Made by a program: the position numbers and the translations under genes. A stretch of DNA of 64,000 nucleotides from BD1-7 clade bacterium (lineage in GTDB: Bacteria > Pseudomonadota > Gammaproteobacteria > Pseudomonadales > DT-91). The notes beneath the pieces are model-generated. The model was not told the DNA's origin, made no database searches, and saw nothing but the letters and a program-made list of their open reading frames with translations. Of the stretch, positions 28,218 to 38,688 are shown in pieces; position 1 is the stretch's first letter, and each line of letters starts with the position of its first letter. The stretch covers positions 1-64,000 of the forward strand of contig CACSIO010000004.1 of the NCBI GenBank assembly GCA_902705865.1, written 5' to 3'.

Positions 28218-28676
28218 CTAGTCGCAGATACTCGGGTTAAAAAGGTGTTTTTCTAACTTATTTTTCGGGCCTGAAAAATCAATCGAAATCACGCGTTGTG
28301 AGAATGCCCAGGCATTTTCATGGCGTTCGAATATGTCTTGATAAGTTCCACAAATCAAAATGTCGATATTTTCTGAGTCACTTTGCTGCAATACCGTCAG
28401 TCGGCTTTCTGCATGAACGGTCTTTCTGTCTACGGCAGATACTGTCAGGTTGCTGATAAGGTGTTGTGTTCTAGGTGTACCGTCAGGCCGTAAAATAACG
28501 GCGTTTCTGAACATATCCTTGACGGCTTGAGTGCCGCTGATGCCATCTGGGGCTGCCGGAGCAATGATTTTTCCGTGTTGGAAAAGCCTGCCGACCGCCG
28601 CGAAGTTTCCTTGGTCTACGAATCGTGCATAACCATAAATAAGATGAGTAATCTGCTGGTAGTCTTGGAAGTCCAT
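28218..28676 (-). CDS. SnoaL/NTF2-like fold protein
   Basis: 152 residues of the NTF2-like superfamily. The start has LIYGYARFVDQGNFAAVGRLFQHG, then RTQHLISNLTVSA and an aromatic C-terminal strand. Such proteins are polyketide cyclases, ring-hydroxylating dioxygenase beta-like subunits or binding proteins. No catalytic residue set can be assigned. It lies upstream of no gene on its strand except the converging ccmI. Confidence 0.75.
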   Translation of the reverse strand: MDFQDYQQITHLIYGYARFVDQGNFAAVGRLFQHGKIIAPAAPDGISGTQAVKDMFRNAVILRPDGTPRTQHLISNLTVSAVDRKTVHAESRLTVLQQSDSENIDILICGTYQDIFERHENAWAFSQRVISIDFSGPKNKLEKHLFNPSICD

Positions 28677-28737
28677 CTTAGTGCCTAAAAACGACGAGTC
28701 TATCGTTCTGACCTCTACTCAGAGGAAGTTATCCGCC

Positions 28738-28768
28738 AAAAAAAACCGGCTTATTGAAGCCGGTTTTT
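28738..28768 (-). terminator. intrinsic terminator of the GMC oxidoreductase gene
   Basis: AAAACCGGCTT and AAGCCGGTTTT form an 11-bp stem with an ATTG loop. On the minus strand the stem is followed by eight T. It sits about 40 bp after the stop at 28810. Confidence 0.88.
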
Positions 28769-28809
28769 AAAGCTCTATCGATATTGAAAATCGATGTAAC
28801 TAGTCGGTG

Positions 28810-30402
28810 TTAGCCGTTAGCAGATTTTCCGAGCATCATGTCAGAACATTTGTCACCGATCATCATTGACGGTGCGTTGGTGTTACCACCAATCAACGTT
28901 GGAATGATCGAAGCATCGGCTACACGTAAGCCTTCAACACCGATAACTTTCAGTTCTGCATCGACAACAGCGTCGTCACCATTGCCCATTTTACAGGTGC
29001 CCACTGGGTGGTATACGGTCTCGGTAGTTTGGCCCATAACTTTGCGTAAATCTTCATCAGATTCGAACTGTGTGCCCGGTTGGATTTCTTCGGTAATGAT
29101 GCCGTTCCAAGCCTTTGCACCCATAATGTTACGCAATACACGTACACATTTGATCATGATCTGCCAATCATCTTCGTTGTCGCAGAAGTTAAAATCGACG
29201 TCGGGTTTGGCCATCGGATCATTGCTGACTGCTTTAATAGTCCCGCGGCTTTTCGGGCGCAGGTTACACGCGTGCAGGGTAACGCCGTGTTGTGGAGGAA
29301 GCGGCTCAGTTAGGCCAGTCATGTTGACCGGGACAAAATGCAGCTGAACATCCGGGCGATCCAGATCGTCGCTAGAGCGAATAAAGCCACCGCCTTCGAT
29401 ATTGTTGCAAGCACCAACCCCTTTTTTATGAACAAAGTAATCCCAAGCTACTTTTACATTTTTAGGGAAGCGATCGATGCCGTTCATAGCCAATGGCTCA
29501 CTGATGCCAAAGCGCATGATCACATCAAGGTGTTCTTGCAGGTTTTTACCGACACCAGGTAAGTGAATCTTGGATTCAATGCCGGCTGCTTTGAGCTCTT
29601 CGGTGTCTCCGATGCCAGACAATTGCAAAATGTGTGGGCTTTTGATGGTACCAGCGCTGATAACGATTTCTTTGTTTGCGTCAGCACGCTGAGGTTTTTT
29701 CTTCTTAAGGTACTCAACCGCGACAGCTTTGTTGCCGTCAAGTACAACGCGGGTTACGTGTGCATCACAGATAACAGTCAGGTTTGGACGATCCAATACC
29801 GGTGTTAGAAATGCCGCAGCAGAACTCCAGCGTTTGCCATCTTTGATGGTTGCCTGGAAGCGGCCAACGCCTTCTTGGTTTGCGCCATTAAAATCGTCAC
29901 AAGCACGGTAGCCGGCTTCTTGGCCAGCATTCACAAACATGTCGTAGAGCGGGTTATCAGATGGCGCGTTGATAACATTTAGTTCGCCACCGACACCGTG
30001 AAAATCATCAGCGCCGCGAGTTTGGTTTTCGAATCGCTTGAAGTAAGGAAGCACGTCGTTAAACGCCCAGCCATTGTTACCTTGCGCTGCCCAGTCATCA
30101 TAGTCAGTCGCATGACCGCGGATGTATACCATGCCGTTAGACGAGCTGGAGCCGCCAAGGGTTTTTCCGCGAGGAATTTCGTAGCGAGCACCGCCAAGGT
30201 GTTTCTGGGGGGTTGATTCAAACTTCCAGTTGAGCTTGTCGCTCTTAAGGACTTCAGCACAGCCGCCCGGCATATGAATCATTGGGTTATTGTCTTTTGG
30301 GCCTGCTTCTAGCAGAAGTACTTTGTTGCCGGCGTCGGCAGAAAGGCGATTTGCGAGTACACAGCCGGCGGATCCACCGCCAATTATTATGTAATCGTAC
30401 AT
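28810..30402 (-). CDS. GMC-family oxidoreductase (choline/alcohol dehydrogenase-like)
   Basis: 530 residues from ATG 30400-30402, chosen because the FAD site YIIIGGGSAGC begins at residue 4. GMC signature 1 is visible as RGKTLGGSSSSNGMVYIRG. Near the C-terminus, YHPVGTCKMG and GGNTNAPSMMIG carry the catalytic His and Asn. The family oxidises alcohols or choline using FAD. No betaine-aldehyde dehydrogenase or BetI regulator is adjacent, so an alcohol dehydrogenase of the AlkJ type is at least as likely as choline dehydrogenase. Confidence 0.9.
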   Translation of the reverse strand: MYDYIIIGGGSAGCVLANRLSADAGNKVLLLEAGPKDNNPMIHMPGGCAEVLKSDKLNWKFESTPQKHLGGARYEIPRGKTLGGSSSSNGMVYIRGHATDYDDWAAQGNNGWAFNDVLPYFKRFENQTRGADDFHGVGGELNVINAPSDNPLYDMFVNAGQEAGYRACDDFNGANQEGVGRFQATIKDGKRWSSAAAFLTPVLDRPNLTVICDAHVTRVVLDGNKAVAVEYLKKKKPQRADANKEIVISAGTIKSPHILQLSGIGDTEELKAAGIESKIHLPGVGKNLQEHLDVIMRFGISEPLAMNGIDRFPKNVKVAWDYFVHKKGVGACNNIEGGGFIRSSDDLDRPDVQLHFVPVNMTGLTEPLPPQHGVTLHACNLRPKSRGTIKAVSNDPMAKPDVDFNFCDNEDDWQIMIKCVRVLRNIMGAKAWNGIITEEIQPGTQFESDEDLRKVMGQTTETVYHPVGTCKMGNGDDAVVDAELKVIGVEGLRVADASIIPTLIGGNTNAPSMMIGDKCSDMMLGKSANG

Positions 30403-30678
30403 GTGTAGTGCTCTTTGTTGGGGAATACACGGTGGAATGGCGATAGTTGATCGCACTTGATGCTTTATCAACTACTTGAACATTCGCGCGATCTAACACG
30501 TTAAATACCGTTGTATTCCAAGTTTACAGTTATTAATTTTGCTGGCATTAAACCATATCTTTCGGCTGTTTTATAGCGATGAACGGGTCGATGACGGCTG
30601 TTTAATCAGGGGGCTACACCTCGGATGCATATTCTCTATTTGCATTGATATGCATCTAACTCCTTCCATTATGACCCG

Positions 30679-33189
30679 TCAATCTGAAATTTGTTTGGTC
30701 CATCGAAAAATGATCTCTTTGAGGATTTCAACTTGTAGCGGTTTGCTCAGATGGTCATTCATGCCATAAGCCAAGCTCTTGTTGCGAGATTCGGCCAGCG
30801 CATGTGCCGTAATAGCGACAATAGGTACCGCACGCCATTCTCGTTCGGCTTCTATTCGCCGAATCGCCAGTGTCGCATCATAGCCGTCCATAACTGGCAT
30901 CTCACAATCAACTAACAACAAACTGAATCTATCAGGGTTTGCTGTGTAAGCGCGAACCAGGGCTTCACCGTTTTCAACACATTCACATTCGTGCCCGAGC
31001 TTTTTGATCATGCCGCGAATAACTTGTCGATTAACCGGGTTATCTTCAGCAACCAATATTTGGCAAGCCGCTACTGGCGAGTGCGATTCTGGGTCGTCTG
31101 TTACATCAATGTATGAGGTATTTGGGAGTGCCTGTTTTGTGGAGGGATCCATACAAAGATCAAACCAGATGCTGGTGCCTGATCCCGGTTTACTGTTTAC
31201 ACCCAGTTCGCCACCCATTAATTGGATGAGTTGGCTACAAATCGTCAGCCCTAGCCCAGTGCCGCCGTAAATTCGCGTGGTTGAAGAATCCGCCTGCTCA
31301 AAAGGATGGAACAAACTCGCCACCTTGCTGCTTTCAATTCCTACACCCGTATCCGTTACGACGAAGCGTAGCCAGTGTGCTTTCTCACGCGTCTGGTATA
31401 GGTGTTCAACACTGACTGAAACGGAGCCACTATTGGTAAATTTGAAGGCATTGTCGACAAGGTTGATAAGCACCTGGCGGATGCGTGTTTCATCGCCTTG
31501 CACATAAATCGGAACAGACGGTTGAAGCTGACAGGAAAACGCGATTTCTTTTGTTGATGCTCTGCTGGCAAAAAGCAGCTCTAGACTCTTCATCAATTTT
31601 GTTAGCTGGATGCTTGTCATATCCAGCTCGAGTTTGCCGGCTTCAATTTTTGAGTAGTCCAGAATGTCATTAATGACTTTCATCAATGTAAAGCCGGACT
31701 GTTCAACAACTTTTACATACGATGCCTGTTTTTTATCAAGCGGCGTATCTTTCAACAGATCAATCATACCGAGCACGCCATTCATCGGTGTGCGAATTTC
31801 ATGACTCATTTTTGCAAGAAACTCGCTTTTGGCCTGGTTTTTGGCGATAGCCGCTTCGGCGTCTGCGGAGTATTGGCTTTGGTCGCGGATCGTTTCCATG
31901 ACCCGTGATGCCAAGCTCATCGAAAAGACAATCACCATAAGTACGTTGGCAATGCCGTTGTGGTATGTGGGGAGATAAAGTTGCTCGATAACGCCCATGC
32001 TACTTAGATAATCGAGCGCAGTCATGCCAATGTAGGCCAAGACGCAGATCATAAAGTAGCCCGCATAAGGCATGCGTTTGATCCAATTTATTAGTGAAAA
32101 AATGCAAATACATAACACTAAGAATGCAGAGAAATATCGGAAAATCAGCGAAACCGCGTCTACTCCAACGACGAGTGATGTGGCAAACAATAGTGGATAA
32201 GTAACGGCGAACGAGATCAGTATTTTATCCGCGATACGGCAATGTTCAGACATATAGAAGAACTGCCGATAGAAGAGTACAAATGCGCTGATACTTATCG
32301 TTGCCAGAAAAAATATGACGTAGGGGTAGATATCACCAGGAAATGCCCAGAAAACATAATTGTTGGGCATTTGAACGCCAAGGGACATGGCCGACAACAG
32401 CAGGTAGATAATAAAAAATACGTTTTCTTGCCGCTCTTTGAGTGCTCGACTTATTAGCAGCAGGTAAATGATACCTCCGAGCAATAAACCTTCAAGCGTG
32501 TGCCTGATGGCCGACAAATAATAGAAATGAGTGCCGGCTTTTTCGCGACTGAATATTTTGGGGGCGAAAGTTGCCGCTAGATGTGTATCGACCCGTAGCA
32601 AATAGTTGATGGTTTGATTGGGTTTCAGATGAAGGTCAAACCCCATATTTCGGCTTTCGTACCGATGTTTTTGCAGGTTTTCCCAGCCGGAATGCCAATG
32701 TCGGGTAGCGTTATTTGTGGTTGCAAAGAGGGTGGCTTGATTTATTAAAAAATTATCCAGATCAAGGTATAGCTCTAGGTTGTTTGCCGTTGCATTAACT
32801 AGCGTAAATTTGTACCAGACGGGCTGTCTCTGTGAGTTTGGCCAGAATAGATTAATTTGTTTTTGAAATGCGTCTTCAGGTAGTGACGAAATTGCAGCGA
32901 AGCTGTCGTTTTTGAGGTCGGCATTGATATAAACGAGGTGTCGAGCCAGCGCTATTTGCTGAGTGTAAGGGTTTGTAATAGTTATCGTATTAGTATCCTT
33001 CACTCCACTTGCAAGAATGGGGGAGGCGGCACAGAGCAAGACGATAAACACAGATATAACAAAGAATAAAGGCGAGTTGTGTTGCTGCCATATTACTGGT
33101 TTTTGGTGGCCGTAATAACGTGCATAGCCTATGTTTAAAGGGGCCAATGCAGTTGCGGCCGATATCTTGACTGGCAAGTGCACGAACAA
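30679..33189 (-). CDS. 7TM-DISM hybrid sensor histidine kinase with receiver
   Basis: 836 residues counted from a TTG at 33189; no ATG precedes the membrane-targeting segment, so the start is uncertain. A signal-like hydrophobic segment (about 40-60) is followed by a periplasmic sensory domain and about seven membrane helices (about 235-430). The kinase core is complete: His463 in SHEIRTPMNG, N box with NAFKFT, G1 DTGVGI and G2 GGTGLGL. A receiver with Asp761 in VDCEMPVMDG ends the protein. It should autophosphorylate and relay to its own receiver; the output protein is not in view. Confidence 0.9.
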   Translation of the reverse strand: MFVHLPVKISAATALAPLNIGYARYYGHQKPVIWQQHNSPLFFVISVFIVLLCAASPILASGVKDTNTITITNPYTQQIALARHLVYINADLKNDSFAAISSLPEDAFQKQINLFWPNSQRQPVWYKFTLVNATANNLELYLDLDNFLINQATLFATTNNATRHWHSGWENLQKHRYESRNMGFDLHLKPNQTINYLLRVDTHLAATFAPKIFSREKAGTHFYYLSAIRHTLEGLLLGGIIYLLLISRALKERQENVFFIIYLLLSAMSLGVQMPNNYVFWAFPGDIYPYVIFFLATISISAFVLFYRQFFYMSEHCRIADKILISFAVTYPLLFATSLVVGVDAVSLIFRYFSAFLVLCICIFSLINWIKRMPYAGYFMICVLAYIGMTALDYLSSMGVIEQLYLPTYHNGIANVLMVIVFSMSLASRVMETIRDQSQYSADAEAAIAKNQAKSEFLAKMSHEIRTPMNGVLGMIDLLKDTPLDKKQASYVKVVEQSGFTLMKVINDILDYSKIEAGKLELDMTSIQLTKLMKSLELLFASRASTKEIAFSCQLQPSVPIYVQGDETRIRQVLINLVDNAFKFTNSGSVSVSVEHLYQTREKAHWLRFVVTDTGVGIESSKVASLFHPFEQADSSTTRIYGGTGLGLTICSQLIQLMGGELGVNSKPGSGTSIWFDLCMDPSTKQALPNTSYIDVTDDPESHSPVAACQILVAEDNPVNRQVIRGMIKKLGHECECVENGEALVRAYTANPDRFSLLLVDCEMPVMDGYDATLAIRRIEAEREWRAVPIVAITAHALAESRNKSLAYGMNDHLSKPLQVEILKEIIFRWTKQISD

Positions 33190-33404
33190 GAATCCCTGTG
33201 CTTGATAACAGTCAAAACTCTATTACAGCCACCGCCTTGATTCAATGAATTGTTTATTTTTCATGGTCTTAAACTGACCTTGGCATGGGTTGACTTTTGA
33301 TCAATGCGGTGTTTTTATCGGTAACAGGTGTGTGATGAAAAAATAATAAAAGCGTCACACTCAGTCGTTAGACTGCCTACATCGATTACCAAGGAGAAGG
33401 AATC

Positions 33405-33584
33405 ATGAAGAAAGACAGTGAAGCTCGTTATGTAGCAACACGCGATAGAGAACGTGAAAACATCAATCGTCAGGTTGAGACGTTTTTGAGGCGTGGTGGT
33501 CAGATTGAGGTTCTAGGATCGGCGTTTGATCAACCAACCGATCCGAAGTGTCGTTTAGGCGACGAAGTCGGTTTCTTCGGCTAA
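33405..33584 (+). CDS. small SutA-like protein, 59 residues
   Basis: The ATG at 33405 follows a strong AAGGAG Shine-Dalgarno. The product starts MKKDSEARY and contains a helix NRQVETFLRRGGQIE followed by a short tail with DPK and GFFG. The helix resembles the EIEAFLxRGGxV segment of Pseudomonas SutA, an RNA-polymerase-binding protein for slow growth. The SutA acidic N-terminal arm is absent, so assignment is tentative. It stands alone between the hybrid kinase and the HopA1-like gene; 215 bp upstream and 196 bp downstream show no other gene. Confidence 0.7.
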   Translation: MKKDSEARYVATRDRERENINRQVETFLRRGGQIEVLGSAFDQPTDPKCRLGDEVGFFG

Positions 33585-33780
33585 TAACAATAATAAAATC
33601 CATCGTTAATCGCGGTTCTCCGTGATTCTCAAGTACCATTAGAAATAGATTTTTTTGGTGGTACTGAGTAAAAAAGTCCCTTTAGATAATCTTCTGTCAC
33701 GTTCCCAATCGTTAAAACTGTATTGCCGTTATCCTATAACCGGCGTGATATTCGTCACGTTTATGAGTAATTCATCGATC

Positions 33781-34725
33781 CTATTCATTTTGAGGCTTTT
33801 TTGACGGATCTAACCCATAGCCTCGAAAGGCCGCTACAACAAATCGTTTAAACGAATCAAAACTTTCGCCGTATTGTTGTTTGTTCTCGTTGTAATTTAG
33901 TGCAGCCCCTTTGATCAATTGGGCTCTTATTGTTCCGAAACTTTGGCAGACAGCGGCTCCAACGGGAATCTCGAGTTCATTGGCTGCCAATCCCGTGCGA
34001 ATTTGATCGGGTTCTGCACCAATGGAGATGCCGACGCCGTCTTGTATTCGTGTTGTCATTGCTGGTATCGATTTTTCAAATACTCCGATGAGGTGTGTCA
34101 TGGCCTGTGTAAGCTGCATGGCAGCATCTCGATTAACGCAAAAGAATACGATGCTGTCGGCCCGTTTGAGTAGTGGGCTCGCGAGCTTAATTCCACAGAT
34201 TTGATGGTTTGGGTGTTGCTGTTTGTACTGTAAAACCCACGCAATAAACTCTGTCGTTCGATCGAGACATGCGTTTGCATAAACGCGATATTGCGGTGAG
34301 AGAACACCGAGGTGGAAGTAGAGAAAATCTGAATAGATTTCGATCGGTAATTTACGTTTTGCTTCTATCGTGCTGATTACGTCAGAAAGTTTGAGGTCAG
34401 TGTATTGGAAGATTGCGCTCGACATTTGGGGGTCGCTTCGTAACAAGCGCCAAAGGTCTAGATAGAATCGTTTGAAATCCGATATTTTCATTCCTTTGCG
34501 ATTGCTTGCTTGGGAGTAAATGGCATAAATTTTGGTATCGAGATTTTCCGGTTGAGACATTAAGTCCTCGCGTTCAAAAATATATTTGAGGAATAACTCA
34601 AGTTCTTCATCCATATCACACGGCGTGTGCAGTGCTTCTTTTAAGGCAAGTTCTTCTGAAGAGGGCGCCGGCTTTTTGTAGGGCGCGTCGCGATTTTTAG
34701 AAGCTTCTGATTTAACCTTAGGCAT
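33781..34725 (-). CDS. HopA1-like protein (possible phosphothreonine-lyase-related fold)
   Basis: 314 residues, no signal peptide or membrane segment. Features recalling the HopA1 effector family are SPQYRVYANACLDRTTEF (about 143-160), a strand pair ICGIKLASPLLKRADSIVFFC (176-196), and a C-terminal loop VGISIGAEPD (231-240) followed by SFGTIRAQLIKGAAL (262-276). Members include plant-pathogen effectors and the LxmY proteins of class V lanthipeptide clusters. Those partners (kinase, precursor peptide) are not recognisable nearby. The similarity is from memory of motifs, so confidence is modest. Confidence 0.4.
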   Translation of the reverse strand: MPKVKSEASKNRDAPYKKPAPSSEELALKEALHTPCDMDEELELFLKYIFEREDLMSQPENLDTKIYAIYSQASNRKGMKISDFKRFYLDLWRLLRSDPQMSSAIFQYTDLKLSDVISTIEAKRKLPIEIYSDFLYFHLGVLSPQYRVYANACLDRTTEFIAWVLQYKQQHPNHQICGIKLASPLLKRADSIVFFCVNRDAAMQLTQAMTHLIGVFEKSIPAMTTRIQDGVGISIGAEPDQIRTGLAANELEIPVGAAVCQSFGTIRAQLIKGAALNYNENKQQYGESFDSFKRFVVAAFRGYGLDPSKKPQNE

Positions 34726-34905
34726 GTGCAGATCCGTATTTGCTATTTGCGCTAGTTCCCTAGCGAGTGGACAATCAAAGCAGCTCCAGGTTCGAGGGAC
34801 CAGATCGACGTTAACGTGAAGCCCGTCCGTTGGTTATTTTCCCCGAAAGCGGGATAGAATAGTGCCCTGTTTTGAAGACGACCCTCAGGGAAGACGCGTA
34901 AACCT

Positions 34906-36237
34906 ATGGCTACCTCTAAAAATTCTCGCTCTGCTGTTCGGTATTGGGCGCTGTTTCTGTTGCTGATCGCGTACATTTTGTCGTTCATCGATCGTAATAT
35001 CATGGCGATTCTTGTTGATCCTATTCGCGAAGACTTTCACATCTCGGATTTTGGCTATGGCTTATTGAACGGTGTCGCATTCACTTTTTTTTATGCGTTT
35101 CTAGGTCTGCCGATTGGATATCTCGCCGATAGGCGATCACGTACCCGTATTATTGGCGTGGGAACGGCGGTTTGGAGTGTGATGACGTTCACCTGCGGCA
35201 TGGCATCGGGCTTTGTCGGTTTGTTTGCTGCTCGTGTTGGCGTTGGAGTCGGGGAGGCGGCACTGTCGCCACCAGCACATTCTCTGCTTTCGGATTATTT
35301 CAGCAAGCGACAGCTGCCGGTAGTGATGGCGATTTTTACACTGGGAATACCCGTAGGCATTGGTGTTTCATTCAGCTTGGGTGGCTATATCTACGGGTAT
35401 TTCGATGCCATGGGCGGCGCTGTATTGCCGTTTTTAGGAGACCTTAAACCCTGGCAGTTAACCTTTATGATGGTTGGTGCGCCTGGGCTGCTTTTGGCAG
35501 GTTTGATTTACATGCTGAAAGAGCCGGCTAGAACTGGCGTGATGGAAACTCGAACCGAGCTTGGTGTAAATGCAGCATTGGCTTTTTTTAAGCAGCATAA
35601 ACGGGTTTATTTTTTCGTGTTTGCGGCAATCAGCGCCCTGTCGATTGTTGGTTACAGTTTAATGATGTGGTATGTGGCGCACATGAGTCGAGTTTATGAT
35701 TTGCCGGCGTTTGAAATCAGCAAGACGTTTGGCCTGATTTACTTATTTTTCGGCTCTTTGGGTACGCTGGGAGGTGCGTGGTTGAGTGGCTTTCTGGGGC
35801 GTAAGGGGTATAAGGATGCCGGGATTCGAGTGCTACTAATTGTGGCAGTACTGTGGGTGGTTCCAGGTATTCTTGCGCCACAAATGCCAACGTTAACATC
35901 GGCTTTCATCATGGCTGCACCCTGTACCTTTTTCTTGAATGCTTTTTTTGGTGTGTCTATCGCCGCTGTTCAGGTCGTCACACCCAATCAATTGCGGGCT
36001 CAGGCGTCAGCTGTATTGCTGTTGATGGCCAATATTGCTGGTTTGGCGATTGGCCCTGCAATTGTTGGTCTGCTCAGTGACGACGTGTTCACCGGCGTGC
36101 AGTCACTCGGCAATGCTCTGAGTCTGGTTGCCGCAGTTTTTAGCCCGCTGGCCATTGTTTTAGTGATCTTTGCACTGAAGCCGTATCGCCAATTACTGGA
36201 AGCATCAGAGCAATGGTCGCTAACGAACGATGACTAA
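34906..36237 (+). CDS. MFS transporter, spinster-like
   Basis: 443 residues with twelve predicted membrane helices. The first helix region SFIDRNIMAILVDPIREDF and the loop GYLADRRSRTRIIG (MFS motif A) match the spinster-type subgroup. Members transport sphingolipid-like or other organic molecules, but bacterial substrates are mostly unknown. It is a single gene on the plus strand, divergent from the HopA1-like gene. Confidence 0.85.
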   Translation: MATSKNSRSAVRYWALFLLLIAYILSFIDRNIMAILVDPIREDFHISDFGYGLLNGVAFTFFYAFLGLPIGYLADRRSRTRIIGVGTAVWSVMTFTCGMASGFVGLFAARVGVGVGEAALSPPAHSLLSDYFSKRQLPVVMAIFTLGIPVGIGVSFSLGGYIYGYFDAMGGAVLPFLGDLKPWQLTFMMVGAPGLLLAGLIYMLKEPARTGVMETRTELGVNAALAFFKQHKRVYFFVFAAISALSIVGYSLMMWYVAHMSRVYDLPAFEISKTFGLIYLFFGSLGTLGGAWLSGFLGRKGYKDAGIRVLLIVAVLWVVPGILAPQMPTLTSAFIMAAPCTFFLNAFFGVSIAAVQVVTPNQLRAQASAVLLLMANIAGLAIGPAIVGLLSDDVFTGVQSLGNALSLVAAVFSPLAIVLVIFALKPYRQLLEASEQWSLTNDD

Positions 36238-36291
36238 TGCACGGTGCAGAAAGCATCGTTCCTTGATTGTTTGAATGCCGGAGTACAGAGC

Positions 36292-36795
36292 TTAGAGCTT
36301 CTCTGCTGGAAGATGCCCACGAACCACATTGAGAACATCCTCCTGTGTTTGTGGGCCAAGTAAGGTTGCTGTGACCTTGCCCTCAGGATCGATAACCACG
36401 GTCGTTGGCAGTACTTTCGGAAACGCGTAGTTATAGTGTTCATGAAAATTTGCGAGTGCGACCGGAAACGCAACGTCAAGCTTGCTAGCGTCTTTGGCGA
36501 TTTGTTCGGCTGGCTTCTTGTCGTAGTTGATGCCAATGACGTTTACATCGTCGTTCGACTGGTTCAATTCGTTGAGCTCGGGTATTTCTTCAATGCAGGG
36601 TTTGCACCACGCAGCCCAGTAATTCACCACTAACCATTGGCCAGAGTAATCGTTATAGTGCCCTGGTTTACCCGTGGCGTAATTAAAATCCGGCTCACTG
36701 CTGCAAGCTGAAAGACACAGCGTTAGCGCGATAGGGCCGAGTAAACATTGTATAAATCGTTGCAAGGGCATTCTTTGGGTCGAGGATCTTTGCAT
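36292..36795 (-). CDS. TlpA/ResA-like thioredoxin lipoprotein
   Basis: 167 residues with a lipobox LSAC (Cys31) and a thioredoxin fold with Cys64-x2-Cys67 in WCKPC. It would reduce disulfides in the periplasm while anchored to a membrane. ATGs at 36795 and 36771 are both possible and neither has a clear Shine-Dalgarno. It is divergent from arsC; a thioredoxin-arsC-wrbA neighbourhood also occurs in Pseudomonas. Confidence 0.85.
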   Translation of the reverse strand: MQRSSTQRMPLQRFIQCLLGPIALTLCLSACSSEPDFNYATGKPGHYNDYSGQWLVVNYWAAWCKPCIEEIPELNELNQSNDDVNVIGINYDKKPAEQIAKDASKLDVAFPVALANFHEHYNYAFPKVLPTTVVIDPEGKVTATLLGPQTQEDVLNVVRGHLPAEKL

Positions 36796-36846
36796 CTTTG
36801 TTATAATCGCCGCTTTGTTTTGTCGTAGTAAAAAGGTTTAACGACT

Positions 36847-37883
<1,037 letters not shown>

Positions 37884-37889
37884 CGCTGA

Positions 37890-38267
37890 ATGGCTAATTT
37901 TGAATCTAAATCTGATCTGGCGTTCAAGGCCACGATGGCTGGCTATTTTTTACAGCTGGTTATTGTTGTGTTGTCGACCACGGTATTGGTGCCCACGCAT
38001 AAATCACCTAACTTGGTGATCTGCGTGCTGTCGTTGATTCCGCTATTGATCCTACTGCCCTGGTTGATCAAACGAAATATTCGTGCCCATATCTGGTTAT
38101 GTTTTATCGTTTTGGGCTACTTTTTGCCAGCAGTGCTGCACGCTTTTATTCCTCAATATGGCTGGCTTCCATATGTTGAAGTCGCAAACCTTATCTATTT
38201 GTTTATCGTTGCGATGTTGTTCGCACGATGGGAACAAAAACGTTATCAGATATCTGTAACACGCTGA
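37890..38267 (+). CDS. DUF2069 family inner-membrane protein
   Basis: 125 residues with four hydrophobic segments. The gene starts 6 bp after the wrbA stop and is likely cotranscribed. The last helix is followed by ARWEQKRYQ. DUF2069 proteins commonly follow wrbA; no function is known. Confidence 0.83.
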   Translation: MANFESKSDLAFKATMAGYFLQLVIVVLSTTVLVPTHKSPNLVICVLSLIPLLILLPWLIKRNIRAHIWLCFIVLGYFLPAVLHAFIPQYGWLPYVEVANLIYLFIVAMLFARWEQKRYQISVTR

Positions 38268-38310
38268 GGCCCGGCGTTACACGACGGGCAGTGTGTAGCC
38301 GCAAGCAATG

Positions 38311-38628
38311 CTAGTTGCTGCCGGATTCTACTGGGTTATTGAGTTTCCAAGCTTCAAATCCACCGTCAATGCTATACACATCATCGAAGCCTTTTTCGTG
38401 TAAAAACTGCGCCGCTGATTGGCTCGAATTACCGTGATAGCAACAGACCATCAGGGGTTTGTCTAAATCAGCTGATTCGATGTATTGCTGCAGATTGTGC
38501 TGGCCCAGATGAAAGGACCCCGGAATGTGGCCGGCTGCAAATGAGGCTTCGTCACGGATATCAACGAATTGAATGTCTTCGGATTCGTTCATTGATTGAA
38601 CGTCGGAAACAGAGATGCGTTTGAACAT
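38311..38628 (-). CDS. glpE: thiosulfate sulfurtransferase GlpE (rhodanese)
   Basis: 105 residues, a single rhodanese domain. The active loop CYHGNSS (Cys63) is identical in pattern to E. coli GlpE. Asp/Arg pairs VDIRDE and the substrate region GHIPGS are present. It transfers sulfur from thiosulfate to a thiophilic acceptor. It is not near glp genes here. Confidence 0.92.
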   Translation of the reverse strand: MFKRISVSDVQSMNESEDIQFVDIRDEASFAAGHIPGSFHLGQHNLQQYIESADLDKPLMVCCYHGNSSQSAAQFLHEKGFDDVYSIDGGFEAWKLNNPVESGSN

Positions 38629-38688
38629 ATCAAAGGTGTACTGTAGTGATTGTATTATTGATTATATCACTGCAAGTAAACTTCGATA

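Noticed and set aside
28810-30402. Assignment of the GMC oxidoreductase as choline dehydrogenase BetA
   Set aside because: No betB, betI or choline transporter is adjacent, and alcohol dehydrogenases of the AlkJ type share the same motifs, so I left the gene symbol empty.
33320-33362. CRP-like half sites GTGTGA and TCACAC upstream of the SutA-like ORF
   Set aside because: The half sites are separated by far more than the 6 bp required for a CRP site.
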